NCBI RefSeq assembly: GCF_004798865.1
Contig: NW_025336481.1
Location: 40,209,619-40,273,618, forward strand
Direction: 5' to 3'
Length of the DNA: 64,000 nucleotides
DNA from: Varanus komodoensis
Lineage: Eukaryota; Chordata; Lepidosauria; Squamata; Varanidae
The position numbers and the translations under genes were made by a program. The notes beneath the pieces are model-generated. The model was not told the origin of the DNA. It saw only the letters and a list, made by a program, of their open reading frames with translations, and ran no database searches. Below are positions 34,640-46,560 of the stretch, piece by piece. Numbering within the stretch: position 1 is the first letter of the stretch; each line of letters begins with the position of its first letter.

Positions 34640-35655
34640 CTTTAGAGGAGGTATGTGATAGGAGAACAAAACAGAGATAAGAAGCCCTGTCTGCATGGAA
34701 TTTTAAGCCACTGCTACACCATCCCTTTGCATCTTGTTTTGCTTCATCCCAAATACTACACGCATTTACCGTTGTTGTTTTGACTAAAAGTCAGAGATGA
34801 AATGAACCAAGCCCAACTTGGAGGTGGCCAGTCCAAAAGCAGACTAGGCTGAGGGCCAGGTCAAAGGCAGCAGCTCCAAAGAAAGTTGTGGAAAGCACGG
34901 GAGGGCTCCTTAGCCCATGAAGCCTTCTGGTGGCACTGGAGTAGTTTAAAGAGCAGGCTAGTAGCTTTCCCTTCTGGCAAGCTGCTCTAATGGTCCAGAG
35001 TCCAAGACGCCCACTGCCCCAGTCTGTTTGTGCCTTCAGATTATGCACAGGGAGAGACTAGATTAGGATGCGTCTTCCCATTTTCCCTCTCTCATGACAC
35101 TAGAAAACAGGATAACTAAGGGGGCTGATTGGCCGTTCAGGACTTCAAACAGAGCCCGATCAAGTCATGGAATACAGATTGTTTCTCAAGATGTCACTGT
35201 CCTTCCTAATCTCTTGGTCTGGAAAAATAAAATCTGGCAATGTACTAAACCTTTCATGAAAACAAGTGGAGAATTACAACCTGTGACTTCTTTTCTGACT
35301 CACATTTTAATCTAAACCAGAAAAGGGCTTTTCCCTGCCTCTCTCTCCATTACTTAACTGCTGCCTACTGCATTTGCAAGAAAATGTAGAACTCAAGCGA
35401 AAAGAAATTACTTATTTTCTCTAACCAAGGTTGTTGATAACCTCAGTCTAATCCAAATCAAGTTTGGGAGAGCTCACCTATCACTATTCAATATTGCAAA
35501 AGATATGTTCTATTTCTAAAAAAATCCCCCCTTAATTTCTCTTTCCACATCTTTTGGGGAAGTGGTTAAAGATGGAATACCTCTGGAACACATAAACTGA
35601 AGTCTTTTTTGGGAAGTCTTATTTTGGGAGTCTGGTCTGGAGATTTGCCACTTCA
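34640..35655. other. No recognised feature
   Basis: No repeat family or exon identified. Confidence 0.45.
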
Positions 35656-35787
35656 GCATTCCCCAACCTGCTGCACTGCACATGTTTTTGACTTCAACTC
35701 CTATCAGCCCCAGCCAGTATGGCTGACAATCAGGAATGTAGGGAGCTGTAGTCAAACACTTAGATGAATCCAAGCTGGGGAAGACTG
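35656..35787. mobile_element. Palindromic MITE, copy C
   Basis: GCATTCCCCAACCTGCTGCA at left, CAACTCCTATCAGCCCCAGC and GGGAGCTGTAGTCAAACACT in the middle, AAGCTGGGGAAGACTGC at right. Halves are imperfect inverted repeats; about 132 bp. Confidence 0.85.
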
Positions 35788-37184
35788 CACTGTTTGATAA
35801 TATGGGTCTCTAAAACACCTATTATTGATACTAATAGCCATTGACAGATAGTTGGAAACACACCAAGTATTCCTCTCAAGGTAGAAAAATGTTCCATGGC
35901 AAAGATTCAATTTTTGGTGCATTAATATGATGGTTTATTTTTGTTGGATTTTGACTTTGAATGTTTGCCAGAGGCCTCCATCCAGTAAAAATGTTATTCT
36001 GTTTCTAAGGGATACGCAACAAATGAGAATGCTGGGTTTCTTAGTGTCTAAATAAATAACCCCCTTGTTTTCCTGTGTTTTCTCCAGTGAATCGTTCCAT
36101 ACCATTCATTTTGACTTAGAAAATGTTGCTTCCCCAGAAAGGGCCCCAGCAAAGCGGATTTTCAGCCTCCAGGTCTGAGACCTGGCCTGTATTTGGGCAC
36201 TGGTGTAAGTCTTCTGGCTACTGTGCAGGCCAAACATTCCCGGAAGAAGCAGAGATGACTAGTACCTGTACACACTCTTTACATTTCTATCTTCCCCTTT
36301 CTCAAGGACAGCTGCAAAGTTCTCCTTCCTCCATTTTTAGGCTCATACCTGAGAAGCAGAAACAAAGTGTCCTGTGATGCTTTCAAACAGGGATGGACAA
36401 CATGGCATTCTGGCCTCGAGTGAGGCTCCCACGGTCACATTGCTGAAATTTGGGGGCGGCGGTAGATGGCCACACTTGAGGTTTGCTGCCACATTTGGTG
36501 GCAAACCACGTCAAAGGCCGGGAAGGTCAAATTAGCTCGTTTGCAGACTGTGTTGTGGCTTGCTGCAGAAATTTGCCAACAAGCCACCGATTTTTGATGT
36601 TTATTTGGCCGGCACTACGGCAAGCCAAATTTTGCAGCACGGGCAGTGTGGCTGAAACGCAACAGTGCCGTGAAATGTAGAAACACCTTGTAGACTTTTC
36701 TTCCTCTTCAAGGGTTAGGCAAAGCAGGGCATGTGTGTTTTGTGGGTGTCACTGGAGGGCCACTTTGCTTTTTCTCTAGCTGCATTTGGCCCTCTCTGCT
36801 GAAGAATATGATGGAGATATTTTGCTAAGAAATGTTAGTGGGCGGGAAGCACCAACAGAGAATTTGTCAGTGTGACTTCCAAAGATAAAGCATTTTGTCA
36901 TGTCTAAGCAGAACTCTTGCTGTTCTTTACAGAAGACCATCGGAGACAGCTTGATTTCTGCCTCGTTCACTGCAGTCTTCTTGATGTCAGGATTTGAAAA
37001 AAAAGTACGGATTGGGTTACTTGTGTACTTGTGAATGGCAGCCAACCCCACTTCCAGGAGCTGGAAGCTTTGCTTTTTCTACCACATACTTAGGTGTTCA
37101 TTTGCAATGATTTTTCAGATTAGCATTCTGTGTAAAACACATGTTATGGCAGATTGGAAATTTTAACTGCAATTGACTCAGTTC
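35788..37184. other. No recognised gene; possible hAT-like remnant near 36385-36800
   Basis: CAGGGATGGACAACATGGC at 36389 and a stretch GGAGGGCCACTTTGC near 36755 recall hAT/MITE ends but no matching inverted termini or target duplication were found. Confidence 0.3.
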
Positions 37185-37400
37185 AGGCATTACTCCAAGC
37201 CATGGCTTGTGTTAACCTAGTTTAGAACACAAACCATGGCAAATTGTGGTTCTGAGCTACTCTTCCCACTTTAACCACTCCAGTTTCTGGGACTTCTGAA
37301 GATATCAAGGGCAGTAACAACGGTTCAGACTTCATGCCAAACTACTGTTGGCACCAACCATGGTTTAAAACCTCATTTCAGTCCATAGTTTCCAATACCA
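37185..37400. repeat. Possible CCATGG-type repeat
   Basis: CAAGCCATGGCTTGTG is a perfect palindrome over its central CAAGCCATGGCTTG. AACACAAACCATGGCAAATT and CACCAACCATGGTTTAAAAC follow. The motifs resemble those at 8260-8615 and 52660-52925. Confidence 0.45.
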
Positions 37401-37653
37401 GTTTATCAGCGAAGCACCCAAACACAGCCTATTGATTTGGAATCACACTAAAACCAGTGTTCTTCAGTGCTAGCCTGGGGCTGCTGAGGCCTCCCAGCAA
37501 CCCATGTACAGTGCATTTCACTCTCCCTCTGTCGTTTCCCCCCTCTCTTTCTTTCTTTGCAGTAGCTGCTCACTCTCAGCAGGAGCTCTCTGGCTTTGAC
37601 TTGTTCTTGTTGCTTTGATCTGGGCTATTGGAAGAGGTTTTGGGACTCATCAG

Positions 37654-37654
<1 letters not shown>

Positions 37655-37738
<84 letters not shown>
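37655..37738. repeat. Compound (TG)n(AG)n microsatellite
   Basis: About 19 TG units pass directly into about 23 AG units. Open frames on both strands here (poly-VC, poly-RE, poly-LS) are artefacts of the repeat. Confidence 0.97.
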
Positions 37739-37741
<3 letters not shown>

Positions 37742-38129
37742 GACACAGAAGCGGTCTCCACTTAGCTGGAGGGAGGTGCCTAAGAAGCAAAGACCAAAGC
37801 GACTGGATAGCTGCAGTGGTGCATTACATAGACTGAATGGGCAGGGTTAGGGTTAGAATCTGAGCACTCTTAGCATGCATGCACACACAATTTTCTTACT
37901 CTCGTGATTGTATTGAAAAACATCAGAGGAGTCGAGCCTCAGGCCTATAGAATACACCTGGCCTGCCTTGGGGTCTCAGTTTGGCTTTCTAGGGTTTCCA
38001 GACAGCCACGCCCCCTCCCTCTAGTCACCCCCCCCTTAACTCCAACCACTGATCATTTAGTGATTTCCTGGCTTCAGTGTAGTACCCCCTGAAGATGATT
38101 CTAAAAGGTCAAAATGCCTCTCCTACAGT

Positions 38130-38330
38130 TTAATTTTTTACTGTATTCATATCCCACCTTTTTACTGCATGAAATGCACATTCTCACAACAATTTCATGT
38201 GATGGATTAGGCTGAGAATCAGAGCCTGGGTCAGAGTCACCCAGTGAACTTCATGGCTCAGTGGGAGCCTGGATCACCCAAGTTCCAGCCCCACTTCCTA
38301 ACCACTGCACCACATTGTCTCTGCGAAAAT
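38130..38330 (-). mobile_element. tRNA-derived SINE, antisense
   Basis: TATTCATATCCCACCTTTTT, TGTGATGGATTAGGCTGAGA, CACCCAGTGAACTTCATGGC, GAGCCTGGATCACCC and CTAACCACTGCACCACATTG match the antisense SINE body and tRNA-like head. Moderately diverged. Confidence 0.85.
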
Positions 38331-40221
38331 GCCCTAGGCTAAAATAAAAACGTCTTTTTGCCTCCACCATTTTGCCTGCTGCCTCACCTACCACAAGAAC
38401 GCAGCCCCAAAGAACTTTCTAAAACTAAATGTTGGCCCTCAGGCTACAAGGAGTTTCATATCCCTGACTTATACTGCTCCAATATTGTCTTTACATTTCC
38501 ACAAAGTTTTTAGTTCACGACACAGATGCGTCTGACTCATATGGGAGTTTTGGTCGCCTCCAACTGCTACTGAGTGGGGGAAGCTTACAGACCATGATTT
38601 CGTCTGCTCCTTCATTTTGTGTCCTTGAAGCAAGCAAAATTGGGAAGGAAAACAACAGCAATGATAGAGGCTTGGCTCACAATCTTCCTTGTAAGCACAT
38701 CGTTTAACCAATCAGACAGACGGGATGCGCCTCTTATCTCTTGGCTGGGAAAAAACCTTGTACTTACTGTTAACTATGTGCAAACCTATTTCAGCAAGAA
38801 TTTAACTAGCGGTTCTTGCAGGCCACTTCGATTGATGCAACTTTTCCAAGACACAGACAAGCTGTTGCCAGCCATGTCTATGGCCGAAGACGTGTGTCCA
38901 TGGGCTGTGTTACACTCACCTCACTTGGGAGGGCTTGGGCTGTCACCTCACTGTGCAGTTCACATGGGTTCCCTACACATCCTGTTTCTGGCAGTAACAG
39001 CTCATGAGAGAAATACACCTTCGCGCACCATCCATCGTGTTCCTAGCTGGTGCACACCCCTTGAAGGTGGAATGCAAAGGCTGCATTTAGGCATGCATTA
39101 AGAAATCCCTTTCGGTTCATTTTTATCAGGATTTACCCTGCTTGCATTTCCCAGCCTGACCACAGATTTGATTGATACATTTCCACATTTCTGGACTTGC
39201 AGTGTGATTCATGACTGCTCCTGCTCCAGCCCCAGAGCTTTCAACAAAATGCAAATCTTTGGAAAATGCACATGGAAGGATGCATACTTCTGAAAAATAC
39301 AGAAGCACCCTCATGGGCAAAGAATAGGTCCTCAAGAGGGGCACAACTGAGATGTACACTTGTACAAATATGCACAAAATGCAGACAATTTTTGCATTAA
39401 AATGAAGCTGCATGGGCATGACATGGAACAAGCTTCAGAGTGGAATGTGAAGAATTTGAAGACCCCAGTTTTACTTATATGCACATCTTAGCTGTATTTC
39501 AGCATCATGTTACTTTAAAGATGTAGGAAGCTGCTTTTTAATGGCCTATCCCATCAGAGATAGAAACCGATGTTTATTTTTTTAAAGAAAGAAATGAGAC
39601 ACTCCGGTGATGGCCCAGGAAACACTGCAGTGGAGAGAATCTAACCCAAACTGTTGAGCGTTTTGCTTCACATACCGCATTCGTTAAGTAAGAGCAAAAA
39701 TGATTAACTCTGGCTACACAGAAGAGCAATGTGGTCCTATTAATAGACTGTTCCTGAGCTGACACTTTTATTTTTGCTTAGAAGACTTTCAGTAAACCAA
39801 CAGAGCAAGTTTATCTTTGAATTAAACCTTCCACTACCTTGCAGTAGTGGATCACGATTCTGCGTTGATGAAAAGGTGGGCAGTTAATGGTGTAACTGCA
39901 ACACTGGCAAGACTCTTCCACCAGGACAAGGGCTGTGCGTTGGGGGAATGTGGGTGGCACTTAGGGCAAAGCGGGACAGGAAAGGACCTGGCCAGGATTC
40001 TATGCTTGCTCAAGGATCCATTCCTTTCACAATATTGGCTCAAAGCTAGAAGTGAAGCCCAAATAGTCTCCTTACGGTTAATGGAGCAAAACAGATCGTC
40101 TGTGTACTATGGAGTCAGCATGAGCACAGGGCTTTAGGGTGGAAGTCCTGCTCAGTCGGTCAGCCAGATACAACAGGACGGGTTTGCTGCATTTTGAAGT
40201 CAGTGATGTAATACATATTCC
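38331..40221. other. No recognised gene; weak repeat at 39230-39450
   Basis: CAAAATGCAAATCTTTGGAA and AATATGCACAAAATGCAGAC near 39240-39390 recall the AT-rich repeat at 61870-62165. The 160-codon plus frame at 38619-39101 shows no domain. Confidence 0.4.
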
Positions 40222-40352
40222 CTGTTATACTTGCGGAGGCAACTTGTGGTCCTCCAAGAGTTTGGCCCCCACTACTACTGACTGTGCTGGTGAGGACGGA
40301 TGTGAATTCTTCCATGCCAAAGCATCAGCAGGGTCACAAATTGCCCATCCCT
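40222..40352. mobile_element. Palindromic MITE, variant family
   Basis: CAACTTGTGGTCCTCCAAGA at left and GGGTCACAAATTGCCCATCC at right, with the interior GACTGTGCTGGTGAGGACGG, follow a related palindromic element with CTGTGGCCCTCCAGATG-type ends. Old and uneven. Confidence 0.55.
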
Positions 40353-40399
40353 GAACTGCACCACTAAATCCAGAGCCAAAAACTCCCAAACTCCATCAC

Positions 40400-40500
40400 A
40401 GGCTTCCTCCAGTTGGCCAGTCTCAACCTCTGCACAGGCAGCCCTGGAGGAAGCCTCTACAGAGGTTGAGACTGGCCAGAAGAGGCTAAGACTGGCCAAC
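40400..40500. repeat. Interlocked inverted repeats plus a 20-bp tandem pair
   Basis: Arm a (AGGCTTCCTCCA, 40400-40411) pairs with 40445-40456. Arm b (19 bp, 40414-40432, TGGCCAGTCTCAACCTCTG) pairs perfectly with 40460-40478. Order a-b-a'-b' is a pseudoknot topology. The right arm is followed by a diverged second copy (40481-40500) of the 20-bp unit AGAGGTTGAGACTGGCCAGA. No family known to me. Confidence 0.85.
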
Positions 40501-41044
40501 CACATCACATCAAAGAGTTGGAGAAGCCCCAGTATCCTGACCTCATGGGTCAACATACATGACGATCTGGCCTGAGTCTATGGCTGGGGTGGGTGGAAGG
40601 GAGATTCCTGGGTACATTGGACTCACAGCAGTCCCAACCACTAGCTGTGCAGTCAGTGGTATCTGTTAGCCGAAGTCCAAAACATCTCCTGGCCTGGAGG
40701 ACTAGGTGCAGACGAGGAGAAACTTTGACAATGACATACCAGATATCCAGCAGCTGGGAGCCTAAGACCAAGTCAAGAAATGAGTCATGTTTGCCATCTC
40801 AGAACTCAGAACTCAGAGGTGCTTTGTCTCAGCATGCCAGGCACAAACACCCACTGCAAATTTAAACTCAATGATATATACCAGACTTCCTGGAAGAGTT
40901 GACCAATAACCCTTATACAAACAGTCCATACTAGAATATTCTCTTGCAGATCCCACTTGGAACCCTCTCTTTTTCAACCAGTACTTTCAAATCACACTAA
41001 TTAATATTAACTAGCAATTAATTAACTAATTAACATTAACTGTC

Positions 41045-41605
41045 AGAAGCATGGTTTCTAGATCCAGAGAGGTATGATTGCCACTCTATACAACTCTGGT
41101 ATGCCTGCAGCAGGAGCATTGTGTTCTGGGCCCCTCATTACAAGAGAGATACAGCAAGTTTGGAATTGGCGCAGCAAAGGGCTGAAAGGATGGTGGCTGG
41201 TTTGCAGGGAAAGCCATATGAGGAGAGACTGAGGGAGCTGGGTCTTTTCAGCCTTGAGAGGAGGAGACTCAGAGGGGATATGTTGGCGACATTTACATGA
41301 GGGGGTGTCACATGGAGGTAGGACATGGCCTTTTCCCCCAGGTGGATGAGGCAGGATGCATTCCAATGGAGCAAAGCTCAGGGAACCAAGATTCAAGGTG
41401 GGTGCCAGGAAGTACTTCCTGAGAGTTAGGACCCCTAGGGCATGGAATGGGCTTCCACGGGAGGTGGTTGAAGCCCCATTGATGAGCGTGTTTAAGGACA
41501 GGCTGCACATGCACATGCTAGGCATGTCATGAGCTGAGCCAGCTGGAGTTGGGGGTCAGACTAAATGGAGGCCCCTTCTGACTCGCTCTGTTTTTACGTA
41601 AAAGG
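41045..41605 (+). mobile_element. CR1 LINE 3' fragment (family B), sense
   Basis: AGCAAAGGGCTGAAAGGATG, CATATGAGGAGAGACTGAGG, CTTTTCAGCCTTGAGAGGAG, ATGGAATGGGCTTCCACGGG and the 3' end GGGGTCAGACTAAATGG ... CTTCTGACTCGCTCTGTTTT show family B. Of the three family B copies here it is the longest. The frame is broken. Confidence 0.9.
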
Positions 41606-42702
41606 AGCAATGTCCGCCTTTCAGAAGATTATTCTAGGCTAATGAGTCACAACATGGACAATGTCACGCTCCCATCTTGCACCTGTGAAGACAGGTGAGC
41701 ACAGCCCAGCTCCTTGCATAATACTAACTGTGTAACACAGACAGCCTGGCAAACACCTTGACACGTTTTTCCTTGGAAGAGGCTTCCAGTAGGACAGACA
41801 GCCCGATGACCACACCGCTCTGCTGCAGCTCTTTTCATTGGACCAGGGAATCAAAGCCGATGGCTTTACATAGCCAGGTTCCGGAAGACCTTGCAGGCAA
41901 CGTTCCAGCCCAGCTAACAGAGGAAGCTTTGGACTGCATTCCCAATGGCCACCCCAGGTTCAACCCAGGCAACAAAGCTTTGCAAAATCAGGAACGGTTT
42001 CTACCTCAAATACTAAACCTCTGACATCGGCCTGAAATAAATCTGAAGCCCTCAAACGACAAGTCTGGCTGAGTGAGCAACATTCTTTGCAAGGAATGTG
42101 CCTTGGTTTTCTTTTCTAAGCATTTTACAGGGATCCTATGGAGATGCACTCTGGGATGCTCTGTTCATGCTTGGAAAGATGCTGTCAGCGTGTGTTCTGT
42201 GTTTGCACCAAGCATATCGACATCTTTCCTTCACAGCGTCTCATGAGCTTTCTTCAAGATTCCAGTCCTTGCACTGAGAAGGAGCATTATGAGGGCTGAG
42301 GAAAACTGATCTTTTCTCGAACCCAGAAAGGATCACATCCATGTCATTAGACTAAAAAGGGAAAATATAGAGAGTGTGCAGATACTCCCTAAGGGAACAG
42401 GCCTTGGAATGAAGTCCGAATATGAAAGCAAGCTTTTGTAACCACCATCCCTAATTCTCAAATCCTTGCGCTGCAGTTTGTACAGTCATGTCTTCGAAGG
42501 CTGTTCAAGCTACATTTATGTCTTGCCAAAGAAAGTGATTTCCTTTCAGCTAGGTGGGATTAAATCTCCTGCGGAAAAGTTGACATCAGCCACGATGCAA
42601 TGCATTTCCCGGCTGCTATGGGATTTTTGTATATGCAAAACGCGCTGGAGAGGAGAAAACTTGTCTTTCTCAATGCGATTGTTACAAGCCAAAGCACCAG
42701 GG
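41606..42702. other. No recognised feature
   Basis: No named repeat or exon found. Confidence 0.45.
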
Positions 42703-43215
42703 GTAAAGAATATAAGAGCAGTGCTGCATCGGACCAAAGGTTCATCTTGTCCAGTGTCCGTACAGCAGCAAACCAGTTGTCCACAAGAAACCTGCAAGCA
42801 GGGCAGGGAGGGAGCATCAGCTGAGTGCAACCCTCCCTCCTGCCCATGCTCCCCAGCAACTGGTGTACAGAGGCATACTGCCCCCCACCCACCATACTGG
42901 AGGTAGTACAGAGCCATCAGGACTGGACACCTTCTCCTCCATGTTTGGTCCAATCCCCATGTAAAGCTGTCTGAATTGGTGACAGTCACACCTACTTGTG
43001 ACAGTGGAATTCCACAATTTAACTATGCATTGTGTGAAGTAGTCCTTCCTTTTCTCTGTCCTGAATCTCCCACCAACCAGCTCTGTTGGATGACCCCAAT
43101 GGATTCAAGTATTACGAGGGAGAAAAAAAGTATTTTGATTCACTTTCTCCACATCTTGCTTAGCTTTCTATACTCTATCATGTCTCCCTTTACTCACCCT
43201 TTTCCCAAACTAAAC
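42703..43215 (-). mobile_element. CR1 LINE 3' fragment (family A), antisense
   Basis: Antisense CR1 3' region: ATCTTGTCCAGTGTCC, CTGCCCATGCTCCCCAGCAA, CTGGTGTACAGAGGCATACT, AATTGGTGACAGTCACACCT, TGTGTGAAGTAGTCCTTCCT and CTATCATGTCTCCCTTTACT. Continuous over about 510 bp; the same family as 2040-2540, which extends further to the right in element terms. Its antisense end abuts the BovB fragment. Confidence 0.9.
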
Positions 43216-43221
43216 TAAATC

Positions 43222-43972
43222 TGGGATGGATCAAAGATTTGGGAGCATGCAATACTGCCGCCCTGCCTATTAAACGTATATGCAGAGCATATCATGAGAA
43301 AGGCAGGGCTAGATGAATCACAAGTTGAAATTAAGATTGCCGGGAGAAATATCAGATATGCAGATGGTACCACTCTAATGGCAGAAAGTGAAGAGAAACT
43401 AAAGAGCCTCTTGATGCGGGTGAAGGAGGAGAGCGCAAAAGTTAGCTTGAAACTCAACATTAGGAAGACTAAGATCATGGCCTATCACTTTCTGGCAAAT
43501 AGATGAGGAAGAAATGGAGGCAGTGACAGATTTTATTTTCCTGGGGTCCAAGATCACCTCAGACGGGGACTGCAGCCAAGAAATTAAAAGATGCTTGTTC
43601 CTTGGGAGGAAAGCTATGGCAAATCTAGACAGCATACTAAAAAGCAGAGACATCACCCTGCCAACAAAAGTGCATATAGTCAAGGCTATGGTTTTCCCAG
43701 TTGCAATATATGGCTGTAAAAGCTGGACCATAAGGAAGGCTGAGCGCCGAAGGATTGAGGCCTTTGAATTGTGGTGCTGGAGGAGACTCCTGCGAATCCC
43801 TTGGACTGCAAGGCGATCCAACCGGTCAGTCCTAGAGATCAACCCTGACTGCTCTTTAGAAGGCCAGATACTGAAGATGAAACTCAAATACTTTGGCCAC
43901 CTAGTGAGAAGGAAGGACTCACGGGAGAAGAGCCTAATGCTGGGAACGACTGAAGGCAAAAGGGGATGGCTC
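43222..43972 (+). mobile_element. BovB (RTE) LINE reverse-transcriptase fragment
   Basis: The two frames 43294-43506 and 43514-43996 encode RYADGTTLMAESEEKLKSLL, KLNIRKTKIMAYH, FIFLGSKITSDGDCSQEIKR, GCKSWTIRKAERRRIEAFEL, WCWRRLLRIPWTARRSN and LKMKLKYFGHLVRRKDSREK. This is the palm to connector region of BovB. The catalytic YADD is YADG here, and a TGA at 43504 breaks the frame, so it is inactive. It stops in the C-terminal KRRRGW region; the 3' UTR is missing. CR1 lies immediately 5'. Confidence 0.95.
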
Positions 43973-45999
43973 ACTTCCTGCTGGAGGCCCAAGTGAACAC
44001 TCGGTGTGAGTTGGACTTAGGCCAGAGAGAAAGCAAACTGGAGTCCGGGGAGCCAAGCCAAGAAATTCTGACAGATTCCCATTCTCAACCCTGCTCTCTC
44101 TCACAATGCTGGTCATGATTTTTGGGCACCCAGCCACCCCAAGCTACGAACCTGATATTTAAAGGATAGTCCAAACCTGCCCTGTTTCCCCCTGCCTCAA
44201 AAGCAAGAACAACAGTTCCAGCATTTTGAGCAGGCGTTTCCCTTCCTCCTGAGCCCCCAGGCTCACCTGACTTTGGTGGGCTAAGCTTTAGCGGCTTCTA
44301 ATGATGCTCTGTGCAGCACAGTTGGCTTTTGCAGATCCGAGTGTGCCTTAATAGTGTTGGACACAGGCGTTTATTGCGACAAAGAGGTGCTCTTTTCCAT
44401 TCATTCCATCAAACTGAAGTTGGGGTGCAGGGGGAGATTGGAGAGGCACGAAGCCTTCAGTTATCCACATGGCACAGAGCGATGTACCTCGCTGGCACTG
44501 CAGATATAGGTCTTCATATTGAGAGAAGATTTCCCGGGTGTCCTCTGCTGAGATAGCCATGTCATTAAAATGAATGGGATGCATCCCTCTGTAGACCACC
44601 CTTGACTTCATCATTCCGAGCTAGCATATTGCAAAAGACCAGCTTACAGGGCCTCCTGCACATTTAACTGTCAGTATCACAAATGAAGATGCCACAAAAG
44701 GCTCGACGATCAACACTGGTGCCAGTTAGTGACTTCCCTCCTCTCCCTGGCCCAGCAGAAGTTTGCTTGGATCACTTTGCTGCCTCTAAAAGGCACAGAG
44801 GTGGTCGCACGGCAGGAGCATAAAGCAGCAACGTTTTCCAAACAGAACCGAGGGGATGCAGTATAATCCCAGGACAGGCAAGTGCGGTACAGTCCTGGTG
44901 CTTTGGACTCCCACAGTGCCTGACCGTTGGCCATGCTAGCTGGAGCTGACAGCTGTAATGGAACTGATCTAGAAGGCACCGGTTTAACTGTCCTGATGCT
45001 TTGATTCCAACATTTACAGCACAATCCAGGGAGGACGGTCATAATTCTCTGAGCTCCCTCTGTAGGGAGGAAGAAGCGCAGAGAAAAGGTTGGCGCCCTG
45101 TGTCAACTTGTCTGGAAAGCAGCTGGATGGGCCATTTGGCTGTTTCAACTGTGGCACTCTGGGTAGGGGAACACCCTCCTTTGCAGGCACTGCTGAGGCC
45201 TCGGAGAAGCAGCTGGCATGGTGCTTTCCATGCTGGCTGCTAATGGGGCAGGAGGAAGATAACTGCAGATCCAAGGTCTACGCCCTGTTTTTGAGCTCAG
45301 GAATCTGAAACATCCTATGCCCCTCTAGATTCTGTCTAGTGGCCACAGGATTGCTCTGCCCACTTCTCTTCTGCCCACAGTTAAATCCAACATATTTCAC
45401 TCCAACACACAAACACATTTTTGGGGATATGTTTCCAGCCACTACTCTGGACAGCTGTCAAGTGGAGAGTATTTTCCAAAGATTTTTTTGTCTGCAGCAT
45501 TCTGAAGGTGATCTTAAGGTTCATTTGTACTGATAGTGGTTCGTGTGTGGTCTCATCATATAACATGCTGTCTAGGAGCCCAGTTACAATTGACTCTTAT
45601 CTCTGCTGCATTTCTTTGCTCTCCAATCCCACCACAAAACTATTTGTGGTTATATTACACTGGTCTCAACTAGGCAGATGTCCACAGACTATTTTCAAGC
45701 TTCGCTTTAAGCGCCTCCTGTCTTCTCAAATTGGATGACACATTTAAAAGGAAACTTCATTATGCTACCTCACCATTAAATATCTGCATGCACACACATG
45801 CATGGATGAACAGATTGATTGAACTGTTAACCAGCTTGGAAACCACTGGGTTAAAAGGCAGGATTAAGATCTTTAAAATAAATAACATTTGCATGCTTAG
45901 ATTCTGCAGCTAGGCCACAATCCACTACATGTGCATACTTGTCTATTAAACTTCTTCACTTGTGATATTTTTTTTCTTCCAAAGAATTGAGGGTGACTT
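43973..45999. other. No recognised feature
   Basis: No repeat or exon identified over about 2 kb. Confidence 0.45.
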
Positions 46000-46145
46000 T
46001 AGACATCCTTTCCCTGCTCTCACAATATCCTCACAACAGCCCAGTGAGGCAGATTAGGCTGAGAGATGGGGACCGGCTGCAGGCCACCCAAAGGTTTTAT
46101 GGCTGAGAGGAGTTTGAACCTGGAGGTCTCCAACCTGAACTTTGC
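46000..46145 (-). mobile_element. tRNA-derived SINE body, antisense, partial
   Basis: CACAATATCCTCACAACAGC, CCAGTGAGGCAGATTAGGCT, GAGAGATGGGGACCGGCTGC and TTTGAACCTGGAGGTCTCC match the SINE body. The tRNA-like head end is worn. Confidence 0.8.
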
Positions 46146-46265
46146 ATTCAAAAAACTAAGTCACACTTTAACTTGAGATGTTTCTTTAGCTTGAGCACAC
46201 TTAATTATATCCTGGATTGTGGCCTTGATGTTTAGCAGCTAGCTCAACAATAAAAGCTTCTCTTT

Positions 46266-46287
46266 CCTTCCTTCCTTCCTTCTTTCC
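46266..46287. repeat. (TTCC)n tract
   Basis: Short pyrimidine repeat abutting the 3' end of the antisense SINE. Confidence 0.8.
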
Positions 46288-46522
46288 TTATTTATTTTTC
46301 GATTTATATCCTGCCTTTTTCCTACAAAGGGCTCAAGGCAGCTTACATCATTCTCCTCCTCCATCTTATTCCTACAACAACAACCCTGTGAGGTAGGTTG
46401 GGCTGAGAGTCTGTGACCGACCCAAAGTCACCCAGTTGGCTCCATGGCTGAGCAGGGACTAGAACCCAGATCGACTGAGTCCCAGACCTGTGTTCTTAAC
46501 CACTACACCACACTGGCTCTCC
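46288..46522 (-). mobile_element. tRNA-derived SINE, full length, antisense
   Basis: Opens with TTATTTATTTTTCGATTTAT and CTGCCTTTTTCCTACAAAGG, then CCCTGTGAGGTAGGTTGGGC, CAAAGTCACCCAGTTGGCTC, GGGACTAGAACCCAGATCG and CTTAACCACTACACCACACT. The minus strand thus has an A-box region AGTGTGGTGTAGTGGTTAAG and B-box region GGGTTCTAGTCCC. It is the best antisense copy of this family here. Confidence 0.92.
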
Positions 46523-46533
46523 TTCTTTATTCT

Positions 46534-46560
46534 TTAATTAATTAATTAATTAATTAATTC
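46534..46560. repeat. (ATTA)n microsatellite
   Basis: About six AATT units, directly beyond the SINE head. Confidence 0.9.

Noticed and set aside
38619-39101. 160-codon plus-strand frame
   Set aside because: No family signature or exon boundary; no evidence beyond length.
43399-43992. 197-codon minus-strand frame
   Set aside because: It is the antisense shadow of the BovB coding fragment on the plus strand.
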